NCBI GenBank assembly: GCA_964462685.1
Contig: CAYWYR010000003.1
Location: 124,001 to 188,000 of the forward strand
Reading direction: 5' to 3'
Length of the DNA stretch: 64,000 nucleotides
Source of the DNA: CAYWYR01 sp964462685
GTDB taxonomy: Bacteria; Bacteroidota; Ignavibacteria; Kapaibacteriales; UBA2268
The position numbers and the translations under genes are program-made. The notes under the pieces are model-generated. The model did not search any database. It saw nothing but the letters and a program-made list of their open reading frames with translations, and had not been told where the DNA came from. Below are positions 1 through 8,687 of this stretch, piece after piece (position 1 is the first letter of the stretch; each line of letters begins with the position of its first letter).

Positions 1-54
1 GCTGGTAACAAACAAATAGTAAATAGTATCGTGGGGCTGATTAATGAAAACTGA
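1..54 (+). CDS. 3' end of an unidentified gene upstream of dapF (partial)
   Basis: Frame 1 is open from the left edge and ends in TGA at 52-54, encoding the tail AGNKQIVNSIVGLINEN. The other two forward frames carry stops here. It would overlap the dapF start by 11 bases, as is common for neighbouring operon genes. The amphipathic ending is loosely like the tails of GatB/YqeY-type proteins, but 17 residues are too few to assign a family. Whether this is a real gene end depends on sequence left of the window. Confidence 0.35.
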   Translation, partial: AGNKQIVNSIVGLINEN

Positions 55-898
55 TGTATGGATAATGTCGGGTGCGGGTAACCTTTTCACGGTTTTAGAT
101 AACAGGGAGAGCCAATTCACTCATAAGCAAGCATCCAATCTGGCCAAGACTTTATGTAACAATCCAAGAATCAACAGAAAACCCACCGAAGGGCTTATGA
201 TGCTTAACAAAAGTAACGAGTATGATTTCGAATGTTGGTTTTTCAATCCTGATGGATCTTCAGGAATGATGTGCGGTAACGGCGGAAGATGCATTCTGGC
301 TTTTGCAGAACATCTGGAAGAGATAAATTCAAGCTCCGTCCGGTTCGAGATGAATTCTAGAATCTATAATGGAAAAACTTTCGGCCAAGAATACCAAATC
401 GAGTTTGATCCCCCTGCAATAACAGAAGCAAGATCGTTAAATATCAATGACAAAGTTATAGAAGGTATTTTCGTTGATAATACCAGCGATCATTTCTGTA
501 TAGACTACAACAAACTAGCAGACGCTAATTTCCAAAGTCAAGACCGCTTTTTACCCGAAAAAGACCAGGAATTCGAATCCTTTGATATAAGGCCGCTAGC
601 CCGCCAGATACAAATGGACTCAAAGTTTCCCAATAGCGTAAACATTAATTTTTATTCTACCGAAAATGAAAATGATGTAAGACTCAGAACTTTTGAAAGA
701 GGAGTCAATTCTGAAACAGGTGCCTGCGGAACGGGCGCCTTGGCAACCGGGGTCGCAGTTGATATAAATTATCAGATGGAAAGACCCTATAGAATAATAC
801 CTACTAGCAAAATTCCCATATCGGTTGATCTGAAGGGTGACAAACACCTACTCACAGGCCCTGCGGAAATATTAGGCAAGCTTAGCCTAGAATTATAA
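44..898 (+). CDS. dapF: diaminopimelate epimerase
   Basis: DapF interconverts LL- and meso-diaminopimelate, supplying the cross-linking residue of peptidoglycan and the precursor of lysine; it acts in the cytoplasm without cofactor. The 284-residue length is usual for the family. Both signature halves are visible: MMCGNGGRC, with the first catalytic Cys at 77, and SETGACGTGA, with the second at 228. The N-terminal SGAGNLF near residue 9 matches the substrate-binding G-x-GN-F motif. The ATG at 44 is preferred because it precedes the first beta strand; the next in-frame ATG (65) would trim that strand. The gene is convergent with the LOG gene across a 62-base gap. In that gap CTCTTTA and TAAAGAG face each other over 35 bases, which is too loose to call a terminator. 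Confidence 0.95.
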   Translation: MKTDVWIMSGAGNLFTVLDNRESQFTHKQASNLAKTLCNNPRINRKPTEGLMMLNKSNEYDFECWFFNPDGSSGMMCGNGGRCILAFAEHLEEINSSSVRFEMNSRIYNGKTFGQEYQIEFDPPAITEARSLNINDKVIEGIFVDNTSDHFCIDYNKLADANFQSQDRFLPEKDQEFESFDIRPLARQIQMDSKFPNSVNINFYSTENENDVRLRTFERGVNSETGACGTGALATGVAVDINYQMERPYRIIPTSKIPISVDLKGDKHLLTGPAEILGKLSLEL

Positions 899-960
899 CT
901 CTTTAGTATGCTTATAACTGAACTTACTTCGTAAACTTGATAAAGAGGACTCATTAAAAA

Positions 961-1854
961 CTATTCAACGGAATTATCAGTAGTAGCTTCGGCTTTTGTC
1001 ATCTCGCTTTTCTGTAGGCCTAAGCGTATAGTCTCAAATGCAGCTTCCGGGGTATCGGCATAGTTGAATAATGCTAAATCTTCGATACTTATCATACCTA
1101 CTTCGGCCAGATATTCAAAATTCACTACTTTATCCCAGAACTTCTTTCCATATAAGATTATAGTCAAAGGTTTATCAACTATACCTGTCTGTACCAGTGT
1201 CAGAAGCTCAAACAGTTCATCCATTGTGCCATAGCCACCGGGAAAGATTATCACAGCTTCCGCATAATGAACGAACCAGTATTTACGCATCATAAAATAA
1301 TGGAATTCAAAATTTAGCTTCGGTGTTATATATGGATTAGGTTTCTGCTCAAATGGTAAGGTGATATTAAGCCCAATATTTGGTGCGTCTGCGTAGTAAG
1401 CACCTTTATTAGCAGCCCGCATGATTCCTGGCCCTCCGCCGGTACAGACTACTACCTTACTTTCCTCAGGTAATTCTTTGGACCATAGCGATACCATGTT
1501 TGAAAGCTCAACAGCATCATCAAAATACTTTGTCATCGCTTTGAGAGAATTCAGTTTTTTCTTTTCCCTAAGCAAGCTTTCCTTCTGGCTATCAGGGGTC
1601 ATTTCTATAAGCTTTTCAAGCTCCTTTGCCCGTTTATTATACTCAGCGGAACTTATTGATCTTGCGGAACCGAAAAAAACTATCGTTTTATCAATACCCT
1701 CTTTCTTAAAATGATCATAAGGGTACAGATATTCAGATAGTATCCTTACCGGCCTTCCCATTTTGCTTTCAATAAAATTCTCGTCATAGAAAGCTAATTT
1801 GGCCTTTTGTAAATCTCTTGGTATCGATGTTATCGAATTTGGACTTTTATTCAT
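961..1854 (-). CDS. LOG family protein (TIGR00730-type nucleotide phosphoribohydrolase)
   Basis: Members of this family, long misnamed lysine decarboxylases, hydrolyse the N-glycosidic bond of nucleoside monophosphates, as cytokinin riboside 5'-monophosphate phosphoribohydrolases do. The two family signatures are present: GGGPGIMRAANKGA around residue 137 and PGGYGTMDELFE around residue 205. An N-terminal extension of about 40 residues plus a charged helical insert (DSQKESLLREKKK) make it longer than the minimal 190-residue LOG fold, as in the longer bacterial subfamily. The frame is open to an ATG at 1893, but that start overlaps the SDR gene by 29 bases. The ATG at 1854 leaves a 10-base gap and is preferred. 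It is probably cotranscribed with the SDR gene upstream. Substrate unknown. Confidence 0.85.
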   Translation of the reverse strand: MNKSPNSITSIPRDLQKAKLAFYDENFIESKMGRPVRILSEYLYPYDHFKKEGIDKTIVFFGSARSISSAEYNKRAKELEKLIEMTPDSQKESLLREKKKLNSLKAMTKYFDDAVELSNMVSLWSKELPEESKVVVCTGGGPGIMRAANKGAYYADAPNIGLNITLPFEQKPNPYITPKLNFEFHYFMMRKYWFVHYAEAVIIFPGGYGTMDELFELLTLVQTGIVDKPLTIILYGKKFWDKVVNFEYLAEVGMISIEDLALFNYADTPEAAFETIRLGLQKSEMTKAEATTDNSVE

Positions 1855-1864
1855 CTTTGTTTTA

Positions 1865-2587
1865 TTATCGTGTATAATGCCATCCACCATCAACCATTAA
1901 GTCTTGGCATGTTATATATTTACTGGCAGTTGCGAAAAAATATGCCGCATCGAAAATATCATCTGTATTGCCGAACCTACCCATAGGAATACGCTTTTCG
2001 AACGCTATTGATTTGTCATCTGTATCATCGCCTGGTATTTCTATTACTCCCGGGGAAATAGAGTTAACAGAATAATTCGGAGCTAAATCTTTACCCAGAG
2101 CACGAGTAAAATGTAAAACCCCCGATTTTGCAGCATGGTAGTGCGATCTCCCGCTCCAGACCTCATAAGCACCAAGCGAAGCGAAATTGATTATCCTTCC
2201 TTCATCGTAATGCTTGGTATATTCTTTAGTAACATGATAGACACTATTGAGATTCGAATTCTGGGTATTGTACCAAATATCATCATCTAAGTCCTTGAAA
2301 TTTATAGGCTTAGGGAAAATAGCAGCATTATTTATCAGTACATCAATCTTATTATACTTTTTCGATATTTCTTCGAACATAGAACTTATCTGTTCCTTGT
2401 CCCTGAGGTCGGCCTGATAGACACCGACTTTTACATTTTCACTATCTACTTCCTTAGCTAACTCCTCAGCTTCTTTTCCCGATGTATTATAATGTATGAT
2501 CACATCCCAACCTTTAGATGCAAAGCCTTTAATGAGACCTCTACCTATTCTTTTTGCTGATCCTGTTATCAGTACTGTCTTATTCAT
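1865..2587 (-). CDS. short-chain dehydrogenase/reductase, pteridine-reductase/FolM-like
   Basis: This is a classical SDR of 240 residues. It has a Rossmann TGSAKRIGRG motif at residues 8-17, an NNAA motif near residue 86, and the catalytic Tyr and Lys in YHAAKSG near residue 150. The TGSAKRIG form, with basic residues in the nucleotide loop, is typical of NADPH-dependent pteridine reductases and FolM-type dihydromonapterin reductases, so a pterin or folate substrate is a reasonable guess but not shown. It lies 10 bases upstream of the LOG gene in the same direction and is divergent from xseA across only 34 bases, so the two promoters must overlap. Confidence 0.8.
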   Translation of the reverse strand: MNKTVLITGSAKRIGRGLIKGFASKGWDVIIHYNTSGKEAEELAKEVDSENVKVGVYQADLRDKEQISSMFEEISKKYNKIDVLINNAAIFPKPINFKDLDDDIWYNTQNSNLNSVYHVTKEYTKHYDEGRIINFASLGAYEVWSGRSHYHAAKSGVLHFTRALGKDLAPNYSVNSISPGVIEIPGDDTDDKSIAFEKRIPMGRFGNTDDIFDAAYFFATASKYITCQDLMVDGGWHYTR

Positions 2588-2594
2588 ATTTTTG
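2587..2594 (+). promoter_or_regulatory. possible -7 box for xseA
   Basis: TATTTTTG fits the Bacteroidota -7 consensus TAnnTTTG and lies 27 bases before the xseA ATG. No TTG sits at the expected distance upstream, so only half of the promoter is recognisable. The box overlaps the start codon of the divergent SDR gene. Confidence 0.3.
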
Positions 2595-2621
2595 TAGAAT
2601 CTAAAATTACATTATCATTCT

Positions 2622-3812
2622 ATGCTTACTTCTACAACGGATAACTCAACCTTAAGTGTATCGGAAATCACAATCATATTAAAAGATATGATTGAGAACT
2701 CATTTGATTCGATTGCTGTAAAAGGTGAGATTTCAAACCTAACCCGCCATAGAAGCGGCCATAAATACTTTACTCTAAAAGATGATAAAGCTCAGATTAA
2801 GACTGTGATGTGGAGAAGCCGTACATTTCCTGATTCTATTAACAACGGAGATGAGGTAATCTGCAAAGGTAGGCTATCGCTTTACATGCAGGGCGGCAAT
2901 TACCAGTTGGACTGCACAAGCATCAAGGAAGTAGGCCTTGGCGATCTCTACGAACGATTTCTTAAGATAAAAGACAAGCTATCCAAAGAAGGTGTTTTCG
3001 ATCAGTCTGTGAAAAAGGAATTACCCTCACTTCCAAAGTCTGTCGCTATAATAACTTCAGCTACAGGGGCAGCATTACAGGATATGCTTACTACTTTCAG
3101 CAGGAGAGCTCCTTTCATCAAAATATCGGTTATACCTACTAAAATGCAAGGAACAACTGCCGATAAGGATATAATTGCTTCGATAGATACAGCCGAAGAA
3201 CTATCACCAGATCTAATTATTCTATCCCGTGGCGGGGGCTCGATAGAAGACTTGTGGTGTTTCAATTCCGAAGAGCTGGCATATAGGATATTCGATTGTA
3301 AGTACCCAATGATTACAGGTATCGGCCACGAGATCGACTTTACTATAGCTGATTTCGTTTCTGATATGCGGGCGCCTACACCAACTGCCGCAGCTGAAAT
3401 GGCATCCTCAAAAACAATAGATGATTATATCGGGATATTAGATTACTATCAAGACTCTATTAGTTCAACTGTTGTGAACGATCTCAGGATGTTCAAGAAT
3501 AAACTTGAAAGTACTTCTATCAATACTCTCAGCCAGTTAATACTAAATGACATCAGATCAAAAGATCAGACTATAGATATTACCTCAGAGAAAATCGACA
3601 GAGCATTTAACGATCAGATCAAAAACAGATCTAACATATTAAATATTCTAGATAGTCAAATCGAAAAACTCAATCCAGATTCTATCCTGAGTAGCGGTTA
3701 CTCCGTAGTTTACATAGGTGATAAGCAGGTAATGCCTAAAGATATATTACTCGCCGGGGATGAAATAGAAATCAAAAGAAAAGAACAAATAAGCAAAGCT
3801 GTTGTAAGATAG
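2622..3812 (+). CDS. xseA: exodeoxyribonuclease VII large subunit
   Basis: This is the catalytic large subunit of exonuclease VII, which degrades single-stranded DNA from both ends in repair and recombination. Residues 1-105 form the nucleic-acid-binding OB fold (LSVSEITIILKDMIENSF, then VKGEISNL and SGHKYFTLKD). The catalytic region carries the family block LSRGGGSIEDLWCFN, then GIGHEIDFTIADFVSDMRA and PTPTAAAE. A long helical stretch follows. The 396-residue length is close to normal (about 400-450), with a slightly short coiled-coil region. No xseB small-subunit gene follows; the next gene is convergent and only 6 bases away. Confidence 0.93.
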   Translation: MLTSTTDNSTLSVSEITIILKDMIENSFDSIAVKGEISNLTRHRSGHKYFTLKDDKAQIKTVMWRSRTFPDSINNGDEVICKGRLSLYMQGGNYQLDCTSIKEVGLGDLYERFLKIKDKLSKEGVFDQSVKKELPSLPKSVAIITSATGAALQDMLTTFSRRAPFIKISVIPTKMQGTTADKDIIASIDTAEELSPDLIILSRGGGSIEDLWCFNSEELAYRIFDCKYPMITGIGHEIDFTIADFVSDMRAPTPTAAAEMASSKTIDDYIGILDYYQDSISSTVVNDLRMFKNKLESTSINTLSQLILNDIRSKDQTIDITSEKIDRAFNDQIKNRSNILNILDSQIEKLNPDSILSSGYSVVYIGDKQVMPKDILLAGDEIEIKRKEQISKAVVR

Positions 3813-3818
3813 CGTTCA

Positions 3819-5339
3819 TTATTTTGTAAGTGATTCTACGTCCCTACCTGTAATCTGAAGGATGGCAGCTGCTTGGGAGGCAAGAGAATCAGAATAAGTC
3901 AGTATCACGTTTTCCAACCCTAATTCTTTCAGTAAATATGGATTTCCGAAGGCGATATGTACGATAGGCCGTCCTTCGGCAAGGCGGGTAATAATAGGTT
4001 CCAGTTTGCTATAATCCCCCAGATGATTTACGGATTCCATCGATTTATAGAAATAAGCCGCGATTATATATTCAGCGTCATTAATGCCGAGCTTTAACTC
4101 CAGCAAGTCTTCCCTACCGATATTTTCATCCAAGAAAGCAAAATCAACTTCGCCACCATAAGCTTGCTGCAATAAATGGAAGAATGTAGATGCCTTTGGC
4201 ATATCGAGTTCAGCTTGCAGAAAGGCAAAAGCAGCTATCTGGCTTTCTCCGTCCAATGGTAAATTAGCCTTATTCAGAACTTCTGTAGCTTTGAAAGCCG
4301 ATCCCAGAGCTATTTTTTCATGAATCGGTTCTATTCTATGGTTTACTCTTAAATCTTGGTCATCTTGCGCCCACTCTAACTCTTTTTCAAGCATCTCAGA
4401 ATTTTGCTTCAAGAGCTCGAGGAAATCAGGGTCGGTTTCCGAAATGCCTGTCAATCCTTCAATAGCTTCCATCTCATTTTCTGGCATAAGAGCTACATTG
4501 GCCCCCGCACGCAAAGCGGATTCGGACGCTTGGATACTGTTATAGGTTTTGGATATCGAGTCCATTCTGAGAGCGTCGGTAACTATAAGCCCGTCAAATC
4601 CAAGATCACCTCTCAGGTAATTAGTTATTATGTCGTAAGATAGCGAGGCCGAGGTACCTGTGCTGTCAAGTGCCGGTACTGATAGATGCCCGATCATAAT
4701 TGATTTTGCACCGTTTTCAATTGCCTTTTTGAATGGATAACTTTCTGTTTCATCAATTCTCTCCCTTCCGAATTCGAGAACCGGCATTTCCATGTGGCTA
4801 TCTGTACTTGTATCGCCGTGCCCAGGGAAATGTTTTGCACAAGCCAGTACCCTTTCATCCTGAAGGCCTTTGATGTATGCCGAGCTATGCAGCGATACGG
4901 TTTCTTTATCTTCCCCGAACGATCTGATATTGATTATAGGGTTGTCAGGATTATTGTTGATATCGCAGACTGGCGCGAAATTCCAGTGTACGCCTATCGC
5001 TTTGCATTCCCTCCCGATTAGCCTAGCGTTTTTATATGTTTCCATATAATCGGAGTTACGCCCGAGAGCCATTGCATGGGGGAAAGCCGTCCCGCCGTCG
5101 ATTATCCTCATCGGCAGTCCGTATTCAAAGTCTGCACATATCAGAAGCCTATCTTCCGCTATATCCTGCAGTTCTACTAGCATTTGTTTGGTTTTTTCAA
5201 GCTCACCTCTAAAAACACAAAACCCACCGACACCCATAGCTGCGAGTATTTTCTTTTTTTCACTGTATTCGGGATTATCGAAATAATCTTGAGCATTCAG
5301 CTCGGCTATTATATTTCGAGCGGCGTAGTACTTATTCAT
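3819..5339 (-). CDS. glycoside hydrolase family 3, NagZ-like beta-N-acetylhexosaminidase
   Basis: The protein contains the GH3 NagZ-type signature KHFPGHGDTSTDSHMEMPVL around residues 168-187, whose His/Asp pair acts as the unusual acid/base in this subgroup. FDGLIVTDALRMDSI, near residue 250, carries the nucleophile Asp. An N-terminal TIM barrel (about 1-340) is followed by a second alpha/beta domain to residue 506, a layout common in Bacteroidota GH3 enzymes, some of which add a beta-lactamase domain that is absent here. No signal peptide is evident, which suggests a cytoplasmic role in recycling peptidoglycan fragments. The gene follows the dus gene by 6 bases in the same direction, so the two are probably one transcript. 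Confidence 0.85.
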   Translation of the reverse strand: MNKYYAARNIIAELNAQDYFDNPEYSEKKKILAAMGVGGFCVFRGELEKTKQMLVELQDIAEDRLLICADFEYGLPMRIIDGGTAFPHAMALGRNSDYMETYKNARLIGRECKAIGVHWNFAPVCDINNNPDNPIINIRSFGEDKETVSLHSSAYIKGLQDERVLACAKHFPGHGDTSTDSHMEMPVLEFGRERIDETESYPFKKAIENGAKSIMIGHLSVPALDSTGTSASLSYDIITNYLRGDLGFDGLIVTDALRMDSISKTYNSIQASESALRAGANVALMPENEMEAIEGLTGISETDPDFLELLKQNSEMLEKELEWAQDDQDLRVNHRIEPIHEKIALGSAFKATEVLNKANLPLDGESQIAAFAFLQAELDMPKASTFFHLLQQAYGGEVDFAFLDENIGREDLLELKLGINDAEYIIAAYFYKSMESVNHLGDYSKLEPIITRLAEGRPIVHIAFGNPYLLKELGLENVILTYSDSLASQAAAILQITGRDVESLTK

Positions 5340-5345
5340 AAAGGT

Positions 5346-6461
5346 TTAGGCTAATTGTTTTTGTACGTAAGTTTCGGACTCACATGATAGGCTTGATGAT
5401 TTGGGAGTTGAGTCTATAGGATCGAGCCTTCCATCCTTCTCCAAAGTATCGTAGAAACGGTCTAAGATTCCGAACACCTCATCAAGTGTTTTTGCACCCA
5501 TCAGTTCCTTACGGGCTGAAGAAGCACCATGAAAACCTTTTAAATAGCCAGAATAGTGTTTTCTGAACTCTACAAGGCCATGATCGCCTTTGAATTTGAT
5601 AGTAGAACTGATATGATCCTTACAAACCTGTATTCTTTCTTCCAGACTGGGATCTTCCGGTAATACCCCTGTCTCCAAATATTCTTTAGCTGTCTTAAAT
5701 ATAAATGGGTAGCCTATACAACCGCGACCTATCATAAGTGCATCACATCCAGTTGTATCGAAAGCTCTTTTCACATCCTGGGGCGTTCTTACATCACCGT
5801 TTAGTATTATCGGTATATCCACCATTTCCCTAATCCATGGAATATATTCCCATTGTGCCTCCCCTGTCATCCCCATATCCCTGGTGCGGCAATGGATGGC
5901 AAGCGCTTTGGCCCCTGTCTGCTCTATCATCTTGGCAACCTTATCAATAACGATGTCGGTTTTACTCCATCCTAACCTTGTCTTTACGGTCACTGGAATG
6001 TCAACAGCCTCTACGACTTCTCTGGTCATCTCGGCCATTCTCTCCGGCTCTTTCAAGAAAGCTGCTCCAGCTTCTCTTCTAACTACTTTTTTTACCCAGC
6101 ACCCAAAGTTGATATCCAAAATATCAGCTCCGGCGTCCTCAACTACTTTTGCGGCATCCGCCATCGATTTAAAGTCAGCACCGAATATCTGTATAGCCGT
6201 TGGTCTTTCTTCCTCGGCTACGATCATTTTCCTTGCTGCCTTTCGGCTGTCTCGGATTATACCTTCGCTTGCTATAAACTCACTGTAAACTATATCTGCT
6301 CCCAGCTGCCTACAAACTACCCTGAACGGAAGATCGCTCACATCCTCCATCGGTGCTAAAAACACACCGTTCCCTATTGGCACATCACCTATATGTGTAT
6401 GCCTAGGCTTGAATTCATCTTTCTTCATCGAACTGTATTTCAACTTTTGCATTTCTGTCAT
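5346..6461 (-). CDS. tRNA-dihydrouridine synthase, DusB family
   Basis: This FMN enzyme reduces uridine to dihydrouridine in tRNA D-loops. FLAPMEDVSDLPFR near residue 34 is the FMN/phosphate motif, NFGCWVKKVVRREAGAAFL near residue 116 holds the active-site Cys, and IHCRTRDMGMTGEAQW and NGDVRTPQD follow as in DusB. The family normally has Gly-Cys-Pro at the active site; here it is Gly-Cys-Trp. The 371-residue length includes a 30-residue N-terminal and a 25-residue C-terminal extension without clear homology. The ATG at 6461 is used; ATGs at codons 4 and 12 are alternatives. A TAAATTTG box lies just before the ATG, but no -33 element is visible. Confidence 0.88.
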   Translation of the reverse strand: MTEMQKLKYSSMKKDEFKPRHTHIGDVPIGNGVFLAPMEDVSDLPFRVVCRQLGADIVYSEFIASEGIIRDSRKAARKMIVAEEERPTAIQIFGADFKSMADAAKVVEDAGADILDINFGCWVKKVVRREAGAAFLKEPERMAEMTREVVEAVDIPVTVKTRLGWSKTDIVIDKVAKMIEQTGAKALAIHCRTRDMGMTGEAQWEYIPWIREMVDIPIILNGDVRTPQDVKRAFDTTGCDALMIGRGCIGYPFIFKTAKEYLETGVLPEDPSLEERIQVCKDHISSTIKFKGDHGLVEFRKHYSGYLKGFHGASSARKELMGAKTLDEVFGILDRFYDTLEKDGRLDPIDSTPKSSSLSCESETYVQKQLA

Positions 6462-6506
6462 AATGCAAATTTAACGAATGTTAATTGTTTATAAACCCAC
6501 TAAGCT

Positions 6507-6536
6507 TTGAATAGTGCTACGGTTTTGATATTTTTG
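6507..6536 (+). promoter_or_regulatory. Bacteroidota-type promoter of the OmpA-family gene
   Basis: TTG at 6507-6509 and TATTTTTG at 6529-6536 are separated by 19 bases, which matches the -33 TTG and -7 TAnnTTTG arrangement of Bacteroidota housekeeping promoters. Transcription would begin near 6542, giving a leader of roughly 37 bases before the ATG at 6579. This also argues against any start codon upstream of 6542. Confidence 0.6.
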
Positions 6537-6578
6537 AAAATCAGTTGTAAACTGTTTATATGCCCAATCATTATCTAT

Positions 6579-8636
6579 ATGACAATCAAGAACACATCAT
6601 TAGTCTTTTTACTGCTATTGTTCACAGGCTCACAACTCCTGTCTCAAGCATATTCCGATTCACCTTACAGCCCAAGAACTTCATATGGAATATTCCTTGG
6701 TGGTGGTGCAAATCTCCATTTCGGTAGTTATTCTGATATACCTGATATTGACGACTGTTGCCCGGAATGGACTTCTGGTATAGGAGCGAATATAAACGCG
6801 GGTGCTTTTTTCGCTTTGCCGATTACCAGCGATCTAGAATTTTTGATAATGGCACAGTATAACACATTAAGCGGCTCTTTCGAAGAGACTGAAACCAAAA
6901 CAATGTCGCTGTTGACAAACAACGGTATAGAACCTACCCAAGGAGAGTTTATACACAGCCATGATGCCACGATAAATGCCTTTGGAGGTAACTTGGGCTT
7001 AGCCTACAGATTAACCGATCAGTTGAGAATCAACTCATCTATAAGGGTTTCTACACTTTTATCCCCTACTTCTGATATTAACGAACGCCTTACTAATAAT
7101 TCCTCGCTGGTTTATCCAGAAAACGGTACTCAAACACGTGTTCTACTTGAAGAAGAAGCAATAACGGGCGTCAACTCTCTTGATGTCGCGCTCCAACTCG
7201 GCGCCTCGTATGATATCCCGGTATCCAATAGCTTTGAATGGTTTTTAGTACCGATGGTCAACTATTCGATTGGTTTTCTTCCAGTAGTTGAAGATCTCGA
7301 TTGGAGTATTCACACTTTTAATGCTGGCGTGGGAATTAGATATTCTCCTAGAGAGGTTGTACCCCCGGCAAAACCCGTGGCGCCACCGCCACCGCCTCCA
7401 CCACCACCATTACCACTGCCCCCACCACCACCTATTCAACCGACATTGGACGCTACTATCAAAGCGGTTTCAGTGGATGAAAACGGTAATGAGAGCGATA
7501 TAAGCCTTATCAAAGTAGAAGAAAACTACCAAATAAGAACACACCCGCTACTTAATTTTGTTTTCTTTGATGATAATTCTCCAAAAATCGCGAACCGATA
7601 CATTGAAATTTCTGATTCCGAAAAACCATCTTTCAGTTTCAGAGAGTTTTTTGATGTCAAGACTATGGACGTATATTATAATATCCTCAATATTGTCGGT
7701 AAAAGGATGGCTTTCTATCCGCAGGCAAATATCGAGCTTATTGGTACGAATTCAGGGGTAGGTGCTGAGAAAAACAACACAACGCTATCCAAGCTAAGAG
7801 CAGAATCAGTCAGAGACTTTTTAGTTAATGAATGGAAAGTATCTCCGAATAGAATCACAATCAAATCTGTGAATCTTCCCGATAATCCTACAAATACTAA
7901 AACCCAGGACGGGATCGAAGAAAATAGGAGAGTTGAGATGTATTCAAATCTTCCTCAGATATTCGAGCCTATTATTATTCGTGATACCGTACGTACTTCA
8001 AACCCGCCTTATATGAGGTTCAAACCAACAGTTAATGCGGAAGTAGGTATAAGTGAATGGAAGATAATTACATCTCAGAATGACGTTGATCTAAAGACTT
8101 TCTCAGGGAAAGGTGAGCCACCTGCTCAAATAGACTGGTTTGCAGCTCAGGAAGATGAGCAAGAGTTTATCCCTAAAATGGATGAACCTCTTGATTACAG
8201 AATGGAAATAGTAGATAACGACGGCAAAGTACTTGTATCAAAAAAACAGACCTTGCCAGTTGACCAGATTACAATCCAAAAGAAAATATTCGCAGGCGAG
8301 TCAGATAAGATATTCAACAAATTCTCTATGATTGGTTTCCCTTACAACAGTGATGAGATCCAAGGTAGAAACATGGATATGTTAAAATCAGTAAACAGAG
8401 CTATCGAAGACAATTCAGAGATTTTCGTCTCAGGTTATTCCGATAGATTGGGTGACGATGATTACAATCTGCGACTTGCTCAAAGAAGAGCGAATGCAGT
8501 CGGTAAAGCCCTAAAGGTTCCGGCAGCCAATATATCAGCACTGGGCGAATCCAGACTTTTATATGATAATGAAATGCCTGAAGGAAGATTTTACTCACGT
8601 ACAGTGCTAATAGACGTAGTTACTGTAATCGAATAA
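6579..8636 (+). CDS. outer-membrane protein with beta-barrel-like N-terminus, polyproline linker and two OmpA-like domains
   Basis: A signal peptide (residues 1 to about 22, ending LLSQA) is followed by a roughly 235-residue region with the alternating hydrophobic and aromatic pattern of an outer-membrane barrel (PISVSN-type strands ending AGVGIRYSP). Next comes a proline-rich linker with runs of nine and five prolines near residues 262-288. Two OmpA-like peptidoglycan-binding modules follow. The first, about residues 395-465, has NIELIGTNSG and LSKLRAESVRDFL. The second, at the C-terminus, has VSGYSDRLGDDDYNLRLAQR and RANAVGKAL. Such proteins tie the outer membrane to peptidoglycan. The frame extends back to 6507, but the ATG at 6579 directly precedes the signal peptide and lies downstream of a good promoter. 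Confidence 0.8.
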   Translation: MTIKNTSLVFLLLLFTGSQLLSQAYSDSPYSPRTSYGIFLGGGANLHFGSYSDIPDIDDCCPEWTSGIGANINAGAFFALPITSDLEFLIMAQYNTLSGSFEETETKTMSLLTNNGIEPTQGEFIHSHDATINAFGGNLGLAYRLTDQLRINSSIRVSTLLSPTSDINERLTNNSSLVYPENGTQTRVLLEEEAITGVNSLDVALQLGASYDIPVSNSFEWFLVPMVNYSIGFLPVVEDLDWSIHTFNAGVGIRYSPREVVPPAKPVAPPPPPPPPPLPLPPPPPIQPTLDATIKAVSVDENGNESDISLIKVEENYQIRTHPLLNFVFFDDNSPKIANRYIEISDSEKPSFSFREFFDVKTMDVYYNILNIVGKRMAFYPQANIELIGTNSGVGAEKNNTTLSKLRAESVRDFLVNEWKVSPNRITIKSVNLPDNPTNTKTQDGIEENRRVEMYSNLPQIFEPIIIRDTVRTSNPPYMRFKPTVNAEVGISEWKIITSQNDVDLKTFSGKGEPPAQIDWFAAQEDEQEFIPKMDEPLDYRMEIVDNDGKVLVSKKQTLPVDQITIQKKIFAGESDKIFNKFSMIGFPYNSDEIQGRNMDMLKSVNRAIEDNSEIFVSGYSDRLGDDDYNLRLAQRRANAVGKALKVPAANISALGESRLLYDNEMPEGRFYSRTVLIDVVTVIE

Positions 8637-8641
8637 GTAAT

Positions 8642-8672
8642 TTTTACTTGATAATCTTGTTATTAAGTAAAA
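8642..8672 (+). repeat. intergenic 13-bp stem-loop between the OmpA-family and vWA genes
   Basis: TTTTACTTGATAA at 8642-8654 pairs with TTATTAAGTAAAA at 8660-8672 (one G-T pair) around the loop TCTTG. It begins five bases after the upstream stop codon and ends 15 bases before the downstream ATG. It is AT-rich with no downstream T run, so a weak terminator, an mRNA-stabilising 3' hairpin or a processing site are all possible. Confidence 0.5.
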
Positions 8673-8687
8673 CAAAGAAGAAAAAGT

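Noticed and set aside
6507..6578. An upstream extension of the OmpA-family gene to 6507
   Set aside because: The extension overlaps the promoter and precedes an obvious signal peptide that begins at ATG 6579.
7363..7443. The CCA/CCG-rich tract in the OmpA-family gene as a DNA repeat element
   Set aside because: It is simply the coding sequence of the polyproline linker and is in frame with the gene.
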